Origin: Euptelea pleiosperma
Taxonomy: Eukaryota; Streptophyta; Magnoliopsida; Ranunculales; Eupteleaceae
DNA: 64,000 nt
Reading direction: 5' to 3'
NCBI GenBank assembly: GCA_035048495.1
Contig: CM068543.1
Coordinates: 30,972,096-31,036,095 of the forward strand
The notes below the pieces were generated by a model, which saw only the letters and a list, made by a program, of their open reading frames with translations, was not told where the DNA came from and made no database searches. The translations under genes were made by a program, and so were the position numbers. How positions within the stretch are numbered: the first letter of the stretch is position 1; each line of letters opens with the position of its first letter. Shown in pieces: positions 43,998 through 53,599 of this stretch.

Positions 43998-46425
43998 TGA
44001 AACTAGGGTTTTTCCGTCGTTGAGAGAACGACCCTAACTTCAACACATTTTATAATTTATCCGAGTTTTAATCCTGCAAAATATTGGATATTGTATAGGG
44101 ATTTGTGTCGGATGTCGATCTGTACTCGGGATTAGTCGGATTAGTGCACGTCGAGAACATAAAATGACTAATTTTTGTCAACAAAAATATAGAGAATATG
44201 GAGAGGTGAGAATGGTGGATCGAGGTGATTTCAAAACATGCTTTGGTGATTTTTAGAGAGAGAAATTGCCAATGGAAGCATTAAACAAACCTAACTAAAC
44301 ACAATAAAGCATTACTATAATTTATTGAAATATTAACTCCTTTACAATATTCTCTATCAAAATTGCGAAAGAAACATTACAAGAACTAAAAGATTAAACT
44401 AAAAAGCTGTAAAAATTTGGAGAGAGAAGGAAAGAGATGAAGAGAGAGAAAAGGTTAGAATTACCTAGAGAGAGTTTGGAGAGACAAGACAAAGTGGAAA
44501 GATTTAGAGAGAGAAAGAAGAACGTTTAGAGGGGAGAAAAAAAAGATGAGAGAGAAAGGAGAAGAACGATTGAGACTTTACCCGGGATACTTACCTGGCC
44601 GGATCTAGAGAAGTGCTAGCAGCAAGGAGAGGAACGTGGCTGGTGGAGGAGCACACCCTGTTGGTGCACAGCAAGATGGAGAAACTCACAGCCTACACAT
44701 GGGGTGTGATGCCGTGAAGATGGTGGCTAATGGCTGATCCGTTGGGAGAAACATCGGTGGAGGAAGCTTTGGTGTTGCCGGACTACTAGATGCAGCAACG
44801 GCGTTGAGCGCCTGAGTTGCGTGGATGTGGGTTGCAGACGTGCAACTCACAACCGTTAATGGAGATGAGAAGATGGGGAGGATGGGGTTGAAGCCGTTGA
44901 GGAGGGTTGGTTTTGATGGTGGAGTAGAGGGTTAGACCGACCGAGTTGCAGACCTGCAACTCTGGCAAAAGAAAAAAAAAAAAAAAGAAGAAGGAGAAGG
45001 GGGGAAGAACTTACCATTGCAGGTGGGGATGCGGAAGAGAGGTGGAGCAGCTGCCTTTGGTGATGAGGACGGTGGTGCTATGTGCTGGGCGGTGGTGAAG
45101 CTTCAACCGGAAAAGATTGTTGTGGAAACGGCACGGCCTGCAACTAAGTTGCAGGCGTTGTTTGATGGATTAACAGTGGTGGCAGCAGGCAGTCGTGGTG
45201 GAAGAAGAGAAAAAGAAGGTGAAGGAGGAGACGGAGAGGGCGGTTCATGACGTGGTGACCGGAGTTGCAGGCTGCAACTCCGGTAAGCAAAACGTGAACA
45301 AGAAGCGGTGCTGCCGGTGGCAGCAAGCTCTGCTGCGCACAGGCGGAGGGGGGAAGCTTTAGATGAAGGAGAAGAAGAACGAGACAGCAGAAGAAGAAGA
45401 GAAGAAAGAGGCGGCCAGAGTTCTGCAACTCCGACTAGAATGAAGAAGAAGAAGAAGAAGAAGAAGAAGTAGAAGAAGAAAAAGAATGAGAAGGAGAAGG
45501 GGAAAACTTAGGGGGAGTTTTGGGGGAAGGAGAGGAAGAGACGGGGTCCACTAAATGATCGGACAGCGGGTCGATGATGATGGGCCCGGCTACTGGCCCA
45601 CATGGAATGATGATGTCCATCGTCTCACAAGATGATGTGACAGACAATCTGATGGCGATCGGATGGATGGTGACTTGATTGGGACCCAGATTGGTAAATC
45701 GACGAATCTAGAGAGATCCAACGGTCCGGTGGAAGATTCAACGGTCCGATTGAAGATCCAACGGTCAGAAAGCTAAGGGAGATGAGACAGAGCCAATGGG
45801 AAGGAGTTCTGGGGTTAGGTCAGTAGATTCGAGGACTAAGAGATGAAGAGAGAGAGAATAAGGAGAGATGAGGGAGAAAATATCAGAAAATAGAGATAAA
45901 AGTATTGGCAGAGGGTCTGGAACCCTGGTCTTCACTGTGACCATCTTCACGCTTCTCCAGTAGAGTAGACTATCATTCCTTGCTAACTCATGTGGCTTTA
46001 AACGCTTTGGTCCGTCTCTTGGTCATTGGCTCTCCTACTCTCTTCGTTCTTTGGGCCAGCTTTTTAGTCCTCTTATTCAGCCCATATTTGGCCCATATCT
46101 TCTAGTCATAGCATGTGGGCTCTTTAAGCTTTGATAATGGGCTTTCCTGATCAATGTGGGCTCGCAAGTCTCGAGAATTGTCCCATCAGGGTTTCCTGCG
46201 ACAGAAGAAGCGCGTAATGAGACTTTATCAGAACGACTTAATGTCTAGAGTTCCAGAAATGCTGTTTAATGCATGCAAATATACCATTTCGTCCAGAAAA
46301 GTGTGTTCTACGCAACAGAAGAGACTATTACGTAGAAAAGTAGATAAATAGAGCATTTTACGTAGGAGAATGCAATAACGCTAAAAGGATAATTGCTTAA
46401 AATAAGCACTTTTGAGCGAATATCA
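43998..46425 (-). mobile_element. Solo Athila-type LTR, minus, nested in the 43603-49398 LTR
   Basis: The plus strand runs from TGAAACTAGGG to GCGAATATCA with exact TSDs AGAGC (43993-43997 and 46426-46430). The host LTR reads GGGAGAGC then CAATGAC across the site, matching other family members. It contains palindromes at 44943-44962 and 45258-45284, a GAA-rich microsatellite (about 45439-45485), ACCGTTGGATC-type repeats (about 45716-45770, minus) and the tRNA-like module (about 45905-45975). Confidence 0.93.
45258..45284. repeat. Perfect palindrome, 13-bp arms and 1-base spacer
   Basis: ACCGGAGTTGCAG (45258-45270) and CTGCAACTCCGGT (45272-45284) are exact reverse complements around a single G, the best example of the palindrome type that recurs in these LTRs. 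Confidence 0.92.
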
Positions 46426-46781
46426 AGAGCCAATGACTAAAAGACGACCAAAGCGTTTAAAGCTGCATAAGTCGACAAGGAATGATGGTTTGCTCGACTG
46501 GTGAAGTGTGAGGAAGGACACAGTGAAGACCAGGGCTCCCGACCCTCTGCCAGTGATTTTCTCACCATTTTTTGACATTTTCTCTCTCGTCTCCCTAATT
46601 CTAGCTCTTAGCTCTAATCGACTATCTCTCCTTGACCTATCACCATTATCTATCAAATCCAACATTCGATCGCCATCTGATCTATCCATCCTATGCATCC
46701 GACCATCCGATCGTGCCACTGATCAGTCCATCATCCATCCTATCACCCACTCGATCTCCATTGTAAATTCTCAGTTCCTAG

Positions 46782-46927
46782 GGCATGTTTGATTGTAGAG
46801 AAATGCCTTAAATGGTTGATTGTGGCTGAGAGCGCATAGATCGATTTCGAGGAAAGAAAAATGCATTTTCCTTGATGGGTGTTTCATGAGAAAAATGCAT
46901 TTTTCTCTCCTGGCGACCAAACGCACC
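46782..46927. mobile_element. Tourist-like (PIF/Harbinger) MITE
   Basis: 146-bp non-coding element with terminal inverted repeats GGGCATGTTTGAT (left) and ACCAAACGCACC (right, reverse complement GGTGCGTTTGGT), flanked by the 3-bp direct repeat CTA on both sides. The interior is palindromic, with GAAAATGCATTTTC-like stretches in opposite directions. Size, GGG-TGTTTGG termini and 3-bp TSD fit Tourist MITEs. An alternative is a hAT-type MITE with TAGGG ends, but no 8-bp TSD is seen. No equivalent block was noticed in the other LTRs. Confidence 0.6.
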
Positions 46928-47432
46928 CTAACCCACGGCCTTGCAAGAGGCCCACATCCATCTGGCCCTTTAGCATGCTTATCCTTTAGCCCAGTGGCCC
47001 ACTCTTTGACTTGTCCGCTTGCTGGCCCATGGTCTATGCACTCTGGGCCCATGATTTTTGGCATCATTCCATGGCCCACTATCCTACTAACTTATCATTG
47101 GCCGGCGCATCAAGGCCCATTATCTATGGCCTTTTATCCGCAAGCCCACGACCCATAGCCTACGACAAGTGGACCCCGCATTGATTCCACGTTTTTCTCC
47201 TCTATGGGCCCCACTTTCAAGCCACACAAGCGATTTTCTCATGGAAACTATAAGTGTCTCACACGGTTTGAGAAACAGTATTCTTTCCTATTCTTTCTCT
47301 TCCCCCATAAGAGGAAAGTTTCCTCTTTCCTCTCGACTTCTATCCCATTCCATAAGGAACCCACGGAATGCTCAAGAGATCGAACTATCTCTTGAAAGAT
47401 CCAACGGCTATTATGGAGGGTGCCTCCCACGT

Positions 47433-47441
47433 TGTATAAAG
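47433..47441 (+). promoter_or_regulatory. Candidate LTR TATA box (GTATAAAGG)
   Basis: Lies about 15 bp before AACCCTAGAG in the 43603-49398 LTR. In the related 57372-59901 LTR, GTTATATAAAAAG at about 58565-58577 follows an AAAACCCTAAAAG stretch, and in the 60405-63702 LTR CTTATAAAGAAAC lies at about 61308-61320. These are the likely U3/R core promoters. Several other copies have only CTTTAAAAGG at this place. Confidence 0.4.
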
Positions 47442-47582
47442 GGAGGCTGAAACCCTAGAGAAGGACGGTCCCCCTCCCCCTCATCTTTCTTCCTTCTTCT
47501 TTTTCTTCTTTTTCTTCTTTCTCTTCTTCTCCACTCATCCGGCGAGCCACACCGGCGAGCCAACTCCGGCGACTGGTTTCCT

Positions 47583-47652
47583 TCTTCTCCTTCTTCTTCT
47601 TCTTCTTCTTCTTCTTCTTCTTCTTCTTCTTCTTCTTCTTCTTCTTCTTTTC
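47583..47652. repeat. TTC trinucleotide microsatellite
   Basis: Nearly pure (TTC)n of about 70 bp. It creates spurious Glu-rich and Arg-rich ORFs on the minus strand. It sits in the pyrimidine-rich part of the LTR where other copies carry non-repetitive CT tracts. Confidence 0.95.
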
Positions 47653-48260
47653 TTCTTTTTCTTACAGCAAGAACTACCACCCTTCACCCCAGCAAAGACC
47701 ATCGAAGTGCCTGCAGCACACAAACGGTGCTAGTTTTCTCCATCGTTTGTTTCCTCTCCACACCATTAACGCCGGTGAATACCTCGCCTGCGCATCCCAC
47801 TTGCTGCCTCTCCAACCTAGCCGTTGTAGCCCCCTCCATACGGTAGGTATTCCTCTCCTCTTCTCCAGCTCTTCTTCTTCTTCTCTCTTTCTTCTTCTTC
47901 CCTTATCTTCTTCTTCTTCTATTTTCTTCCTTACCGGAGTTGCAGGTCTGCAACTCCGATGTTCATGGTGTTGCTAACCTGCAAGACCGCTAATCGCCCC
48001 TACTAGTCCATTTTCTTCTATTCTCTCTTCACGGTGCTTTCCCACGCACCACCAGCAGCTCTTACAGTCTCCTCTGTCGGTCGGACTGGTTCTTTTCTGG
48101 TGAACTCCACCGCCTCCACGACAGAGAACGGGAGGGCTGCCCTTCGCGTCTCTCCCATTTCAGCAACCGTGCCCTTCCTTTCTGCCCTCTCCAACGTGCT
48201 GCCCAACGGACAACACAACCTCCTTTCTCCACCAGCGATCATCTCATTCTTTAATCAAAC

Positions 48261-48307
48261 GCCGGAGTTGCAAAGCCTGCAACTCCGGCCAAAGCCTGCA
48301 ACTCCGG
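48261..48307. repeat. Palindrome with duplicated right arm
   Basis: GCCGGAGTTGCA (48261-48272) pairs with TGCAACTCCGGC (48278-48289). A second copy of the right arm (TGCAACTCCGG) follows at 48297-48307, 19 bp downstream, so one left arm could pair with either. Confidence 0.88.
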
Positions 48308-49877
48308 TGGACTGGTCCGGTTCTCTTCCTTCTCTTCTCCTTCTTGGTCTTCATTGCCGCTTGACCTACAGCTCCTCCTTGAGTATAGCATCGTCCACCC
48401 TTTCTCTACCCGTCACGGTTTGCAATACTTGCAGACCGACTTCATCCACTCATTTTTCACGGACAACAACTCTGTGGACGTCTTGTGGATCCCTTCCCAC
48501 AGGTTGCTCCTCCTCTACCCAAACCGTTGAGCTCATATAGCCCGACGAACCTTCTCTCTTCATCTTCACTTGCTGCACGTCCTCGCAGCACATCTATGCA
48601 TCTTCCTCATTTTCTTCATCTTCTTCATTGCGTGATTGGTAGATCTTGGCCATTCAATCCTCTATAGCTGCTGGCCAAACCAGCAAACTTCTTATCATCC
48701 TTCCCTTCAAAAACCAACATCTCTTCAAGATCTCTCCAACCACTACCATCTCTACGGATGGCATACCCTCCTCTATGCTTGTGCAACACCTCCCGCGGGC
48801 TATATTCCTTCTACCGAACCATCTTCATCACAGGGGAGTCCGATTCTTTGGGTAAGTTTCTAAAAGGGTGAGTGCTCTCTCTTTCTCTTCTCCTCTTTAG
48901 TATCTCTCCCTATTTTCTCTACTTTCTCTCTCATCATTTTCTCTCTCTACTTTTACTTTCCTTTATCTCTCTAGACCTCTCTCTAGGATTAGATTTCTCT
49001 CTACTTTCGTCTTTCTCTCTCTTTACACTAGTTTCTCTCTCTAGGTCTCTTATTTCTCTCTTTAGGTTTTGATATTTTCTCTCTCTACTTAGCTTTCATC
49101 TCTCTTATCTTTCTCTCTCTAATTCAATTTTACTATTTTCTAGATTAATTGTTTCATGTTTGAGTTGTAAGTTATATTTGAATTCATGAAATAAAGTTTA
49201 TTTTGATTCAAGATCGATGAATTCCTGTTATTTTATGTTCCTTATTGCACTGATCTGATTAATCCCGAGTGCGGATACGACTCCGACTTTCCACTGTGCA
49301 AGAATTATCTAATTTTGCAGGATTAAAGTCTCGGATAATTACAAATATGTTGATTCTAGGGTTTCCGTAACCAACGACGCGGAAAAACCCTACTTTCACT
49401 CCTCACCATTGAAATCCCGTAGACCTGCAAGGGGGTTATCTGGGCGCCACAATTCTTTTAGCGTAACCCATGTGTCAATTAAATCAAACACCGTACCAAA
49501 CGGGAATGAAGGAGAACGAATGTATGCTCACCTACTATATTACTGGGCTCGGCAACGTTTGTTGGATAAGAAGTTGATAGAGGGGTAGATGTCTGTTGAA
49601 ACACTAGAGAAGGTTGAAATCCAAGTGGAGACCTCGTTATGGTGATCGAGGGAGAAGCAGTTGGAACGGTGGCTACTGAAGGAGAAGCTGTGGCCTCAGA
49701 AGGTTGAATCGTTGAAGAACCACCTGCCAGATTGGCTTTAGCAGTCACCGTCCTGTCCCGAGTAGAAGCTGCTTTTAGCTCGGGTGCTAATCCCCTAACC
49801 AGTCTTCTCTTCTTCCTTGGTACCAGAGCCGGTGCAGCAAAAGTGTCATTCCTCATTTCAGCCATTCTACCCTCCAT

Positions 49878-49949
49878 CTGCAAAGGAAAGAACAATTTAA
49901 TCTGTCGAAAAGAATATGAAATAAGTATCTCGGGCATGACGGAAGATAC
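49878..49949 (-). other. Candidate intron 2 of the antisense ORF
   Basis: Minus strand GTATCTTCCG to CTTTCCTTTGCAG. The 72-bp segment is a multiple of three and lacks stops, so it stays open whether or not it is removed. Its Ile/Phe-rich translation differs from the flanking coding sequence. Confidence 0.55.
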
Positions 49950-50383
49950 CTCTGCCTCTTCCATCCTTATAAGTTCCCGGGCAAAATCATTCAAAGGTTC
50001 CTGACGACCATCAGGATGCCTAAAAAATTTTGCTACTGGGTAAGGAGCAAGCCCGACCTGACCGACTGGTGGATCTACATGAATGGGAGCCCTCCCCGTT
50101 TGACAAGGTCTTTTTATTAAAGGGACCTCAGTGCTTATGTCCGCACCTTCTCTGGATGTGGCTTCTCCAATCGTGATCCCAAGAGCATGTCGTTTACGAG
50201 AGTAATCGGGGGCAGCTATCCGTTGATTAGGTGGGACGACTGGACCAGCAGCTGACGACCCTCTATTATTATTAATTAATCCTGCCAGGGACCATTGCTT
50301 CACGACCTTGTGGATTTTCCTCAGAATATAATTGACTCTTTCTTTTATATCCTGAGGATATCTCCAAGGACGTCTGACATAGT

Positions 50384-50467
50384 CTACAGTAGAGAAGAAA
50401 GACGACAGGTCAGTAGATTGATTAGATCAGTCTAAAGGAGATCGACGGTACACAGAGAGGAGCTTAC
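50384..50467 (-). other. Candidate intron 1 of the antisense ORF
   Basis: Minus strand GTAAGCTCC at the left end and TTCTTCTCTACTGTAG at the right end, with a pyrimidine-rich tail; flanking coding sequence is consistent on both sides. 84 bp is a normal plant intron length. Confidence 0.6.
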
Positions 50468-51148
50468 CCGATAGGTTAAAGTTCGTGCGGACTCTATGAC
50501 TGTTGGAGCCCCCCTCCGCACGTTCGTCATATTCCCAAGATCCCATCACGAGTAGAGGATCAGAGTGTCATCCCTTATGACTGTCAGGCAAGCTCTCAAC
50601 AATCTTCTATTCTTTCTTCCGAGCGGCAACGGACCAGAACAAGTTCGTATTAAAAGAATCCGGACACCTCCTCAGTGCATACAGGTAATCGATCTCGGAG
50701 AGACCGATTTGATATTTGTGTATAGAGTTAAAATACTCTACCCTATTCATCAGACGCCAGAAGTTTTCTTGCATCTGGTCGGGAGCTCGGTCGTAAAACC
50801 AGAGTACTTCCATACCAAAGGGGTCAGATGGAGAGTTAACCCGAACTTCAGTTGAAGCCGAGTGATGCTGATTTCACCAGGGTTGGTCTTTTCCCCATGA
50901 CGAGAACCAAGTTTGATGAAAACAAAAGACGGAATAGCAAATTCCCTTCTCAAACCCATTATGTACGGGTCATTTTCATGGGTGGGAACCCTAACAATCT
51001 CCTGAGGAACTGCTGGTTCCTCCCTATACGAATCTATAGCAGGATCTAGGGAATCAGAGGATATTTCTTCTTCTTCCGGAATGTTAGTCTATATTGGTTC
51101 TTTGGGAACCATTTCCTCAGTATCCTCAAGAACTACTCTACCCCTCAT

Positions 51149-51660
51149 TGTCGGAAGAAAATAGAAAGGGAAAGAGGATAGAAGAAAGATGACAAATAAG
51201 AGAAGAATACCGTATACAGTGCAGTAACAGCAGGCAGGGAGAGCGAAGACAAGAACAGCTTGGAGTTGAAGCTTGAACTGTTGCAGAGCACCGATCGAAG
51301 GAAAAAAATGAATAAATGAGGGGGAATGAACTATTTATAGATGAAGAATCTAGAATTAGCAAACCGACAACCTAGCGATATCAAACCTTGGGCGCCAAAA
51401 TTCAAAAGCTGTCATTTGACGATTCGGTAACTTGCTTCTTCGAGTATTGTACCCGTCAATCATTCCATTCGACGACCGTACGTTGGGCAGCACGCCAGTA
51501 CGGACACATCCCATGGATACAGCAACGATGGACGCAATATTAAATGAGAAGGGCAACGGTTGAATCATTGATGGAAGATCCAACGGTCAGGAAGCTGTAG
51601 TAGGTCATGAACGGTAAGGATCTTTTTTAGGAGATACGACGGTAGCTTCTCGATCTTCTC
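51149..51660. other. Stretch between antisense ORF start and polypurine tract
   Basis: No gene seen. It would be the promoter/5' region of the antisense ORF and the 3' untranslated region of the Tat element. One ACGGT-rich block (about 51555-51640) includes GGTTGAATCATTGATGG and ATCCAACGGTC. Confidence 0.5.
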
Positions 51661-51674
51661 AAAAAGGGGGGCGA
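51661..51674 (+). other. Polypurine tract of the Tat element
   Basis: AAAAAGGGGGGCGA immediately followed by TGTAGGTGCC, the typical Tat-lineage junction of polypurine tract and 3' LTR. The plus orientation agrees with pol. Confidence 0.8.
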
Positions 51675-51995
51675 TGTAGGTGCCATATTTTCCAACAAGT
51701 AAAATAATGACACATGTCATTGCATGGCACGTGCGGTTCATGGAAGGATGACACGTGTTGATAATCAGCACGCGAGAGTGAATGTGCCGAAGGCATCATT
51801 AGAAGCCATAAACCACCCCATCGCTGTCACATGACTTCCATTAATAGGAGGTGCCATGTGTCAGGATGGAATGATCTGAATAGAGCATATTGAGGCAGAA
51901 TACTGACAAAACATATTAACACTTTGACCTTTAATATGTCGGGAAGCACTCAATCTTGCCCAACATATCAATCATTGATCTTTTTGATGGGATTG

Positions 51996-52320
51996 ATATT
52001 CAACTCACCTCGACAAGGTCCAGCGGCTTACATAGTTTGATATTCCACTCGCTCTGACAAGGGCAGATGACTTACTTGACGGGATCAATTTTCATCTCAT
52101 CTCGACAAGGTCATATGACTTATTGAATGCATACATCCCGACAAGGTCAAATGACTTATTGGATGTACACAGCCTAGTACGGTCAACTGACTTACTTGAC
52201 GAGATCGATTTTCATCTCATCCCGACAAGGTCAGATGACTTGTTGGATGCATATATCCCGATAAGGACAAATGACTTACTTGATGGGATCGATCGTCATC
52301 TCATCCCGACAAATATACAG
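51996..52320 (+). repeat. Degenerate ~40-bp repeats in the Tat LTR U3
   Basis: CCCGACAAGGTCANATGACTTATTGGATG-like units recur with some variation (for example 52006, 52050, 52100, 52137, 52222, 52257), with a higher-order period of about 119 bp marked by TTTTCATCTCATC at 52091 and 52210. The core CGACAAG is also present in the 142-bp repeats downstream of integrase. Confidence 0.75.
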
Positions 52321-52592
52321 GTTCCTACGAATGATGTAAGTATTCTAAACACAGTTAGTTTCTTAACCAATGAATATTGGCCACATGGCAGTTAATTGAA
52401 CTATCACAGTTTCGACATCCTTTTATTCAAATGTCTGACACGAAGGATGCCACTTCAGTCATTTCAGGTACAACCGAATAAAGGAAGTTGAGATCTAACA
52501 AGAAGATTCTATTTCATAACAGAATCTATCTAGATCATAACTGATTGATAACGACTGGACATGTGGAAGGTGAGTCACGCAAGTTCTAGGGG

Positions 52593-52602
52593 TATAAATA
52601 TG
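52593..52602 (+). promoter_or_regulatory. TATA box of the Tat 3' LTR
   Basis: TATAAATATG preceded by GGGG and followed by AGACCCTCAGG; it stands about 115 bp upstream of the ACTTGAGCGTCGG block, the usual spacing in this LTR class. Confidence 0.6.
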
Positions 52603-52883
52603 AGACCCTCAGGACTGAGAAAAGGATCTTGCTCTACGGATCCAGATAGTCAAAACTCTGAAATATTTTACTATTTTCCTGGACCCTGTTACGAATCCTA
52701 AACTAACTTGAGCGTCGGAGTATTGTCAACAGGTACAACCACTTCCCATCTAGAGATCATCCTGTCCTTCGCGGAGGAGAAAGCAGTTTTCATCCTGAAG
52801 CATCGGAGTCGTCCGATCATCACCGAGATACGAATCGTCTAATCTCGAAGATTGTGTGGGTTAGATCAGATATATTTTCCCCA

Positions 52884-53143
52884 CATATATATTTCGTGTA
52901 ATCAGTCCTAAAATCATAAAATTAAAATTAAAATCTCAATAATAACTTGGGAGTTAGCGGATTAAAATTATCAAAATTTTGCAAATAGATGTTAAAAACA
53001 ACAACAAAATGACATAATCAATAATCAAATTTAAAATCAACAAGAAATTCAAAAACAAGAGTAAAAAATATAATTATTGCTCTACAAAATAATGACTCCC
53101 ATTGTTATTTTATTATTTTTCTTAAAAAATAAAAATTTTGATA
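52884..53143. other. AT-rich flank of the Tat element
   Basis: A-rich non-coding sequence with no gene or recognisable motif. It is possibly pre-insertion DNA or another decayed element. Confidence 0.5.
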
Positions 53144-53335
53144 ATAGCCTCGTGGGTTGGGCATAGGCTAGGACCACCCTCGGAAGCGGAGGTCTTGATT
53201 TCGAATCCCCTTTAGGGCTACCCCTTGGGCTTTGTTCTGATTTTACTTGAAGCATGTGGAAGGGGTACACTCGTGCCCAGTGAGATTAATCAGGTGCTTT
53301 AAGAGGCCTGTATATATATGTATGTATGCAGATTC
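53144..53335 (+). mobile_element. tRNA-derived SINE-like element
   Basis: AGCCTCGTGGGTTGGGCATAGG resembles a Pol III A box with its surroundings, and TCTTGATTTCGAATCCCC (53191-53208) is a B box (consensus GGTTCGAATCC) about 45 bp downstream. A tRNA-unrelated body follows, ending in a TATATATATGTATGTATG run at about 53310-53328, a common SINE tail type. No clear target duplication is visible. A decayed tRNA pseudogene is an alternative. Confidence 0.5.
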
Positions 53336-53599
53336 TTCATCATACAAGTATTTAGACAGTTTGACATAAAACATACATGTAAGCGTTCCTATGAGCGATA
53401 GTGTGGCTTTGAGGATGTCATGGTACGTATACTTCTCTAACTACGTGAAGACTAAAAGATGAAGACTACAAGAATCAGACGGTTGACGACATGAATCATC
53501 TGAGTAACTGTTATTTGTTTGCTAAAGATTGTGTCCGCTCGCATAGGTAGGTACGTGACTTAGTGGCCATAGGAATAGTATTTTATAGATAAAATATAA

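Larger units (their letters stand above)
43603..49398 (+). mobile_element. Solo Athila-type LTR, plus, containing a second solo LTR and a MITE
   Basis: Runs from TGATATTCGC to CTACTTTCA with exact TSDs CTCCT (43598-43602 and 49399-49403). After removing the nested 43998-46425 LTR and one AGAGC copy, it is about 3.36 kb. It carries the tRNA-like module (about 46481-46550), a Tourist-like MITE (46782-46927), a TATA-like box (47433), a TTC microsatellite and palindromes at 47935-47958 and 48261-48289. It is inserted in an exon of the Tat antisense gene. Confidence 0.88.
49404..51148 (-). pseudogene. Antisense ORF of the Tat element: Transposase_28-type N-terminal exons
   Basis: Spliced-looking minus-strand gene starting at ATG 51146-51148. 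Exon 1 (to 50468) carries an acidic start, then LKFGLTLHLTP and YLYALRRCPDSFNTNLFW, typical of plant Transposase_28 (putative gypsy-type transposon) proteins. It has one early TAG and a frameshift near 50812. Candidate introns with GT...AG ends are 50384-50467 (84 bp) and 49878-49949 (72 bp). Exon 3 is Ser/Thr/Pro-rich. A further acceptor (CCCTTGCAG/GTCTACGG) lies near 49435. The gene then passes through Athila insertions to 43602, 39155 and 29752. Its position between pol and 3' LTR, antisense, matches the extra antisense ORF known in some Tat elements. The role of such ORFs is unknown. Confidence 0.75.
51675..52883 (+). mobile_element. 3' LTR of the Tat element
   Basis: Starts TGTAGGTGCC after the polypurine tract. 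It contains a short-period tandem repeat in U3 (about 51996-52320), a TATA box (GGTATAAATATG, 52591-52602) and the U5-type block ACTTGAGCGTCGGAGTATTG (52707-52726), which is characteristic of Tat/RIRE2-like LTRs. The right end is placed near TTTTCCCCA (52883), uncertain by a few bases because no 5' LTR or TSD is available for comparison. Confidence 0.75.

Noticed and set aside
47411..47723. Overlapping Glu-rich and Arg-rich ORFs on the minus strand
   Set aside because: They are translations of the TTC/GAA microsatellite at 47583-47652.
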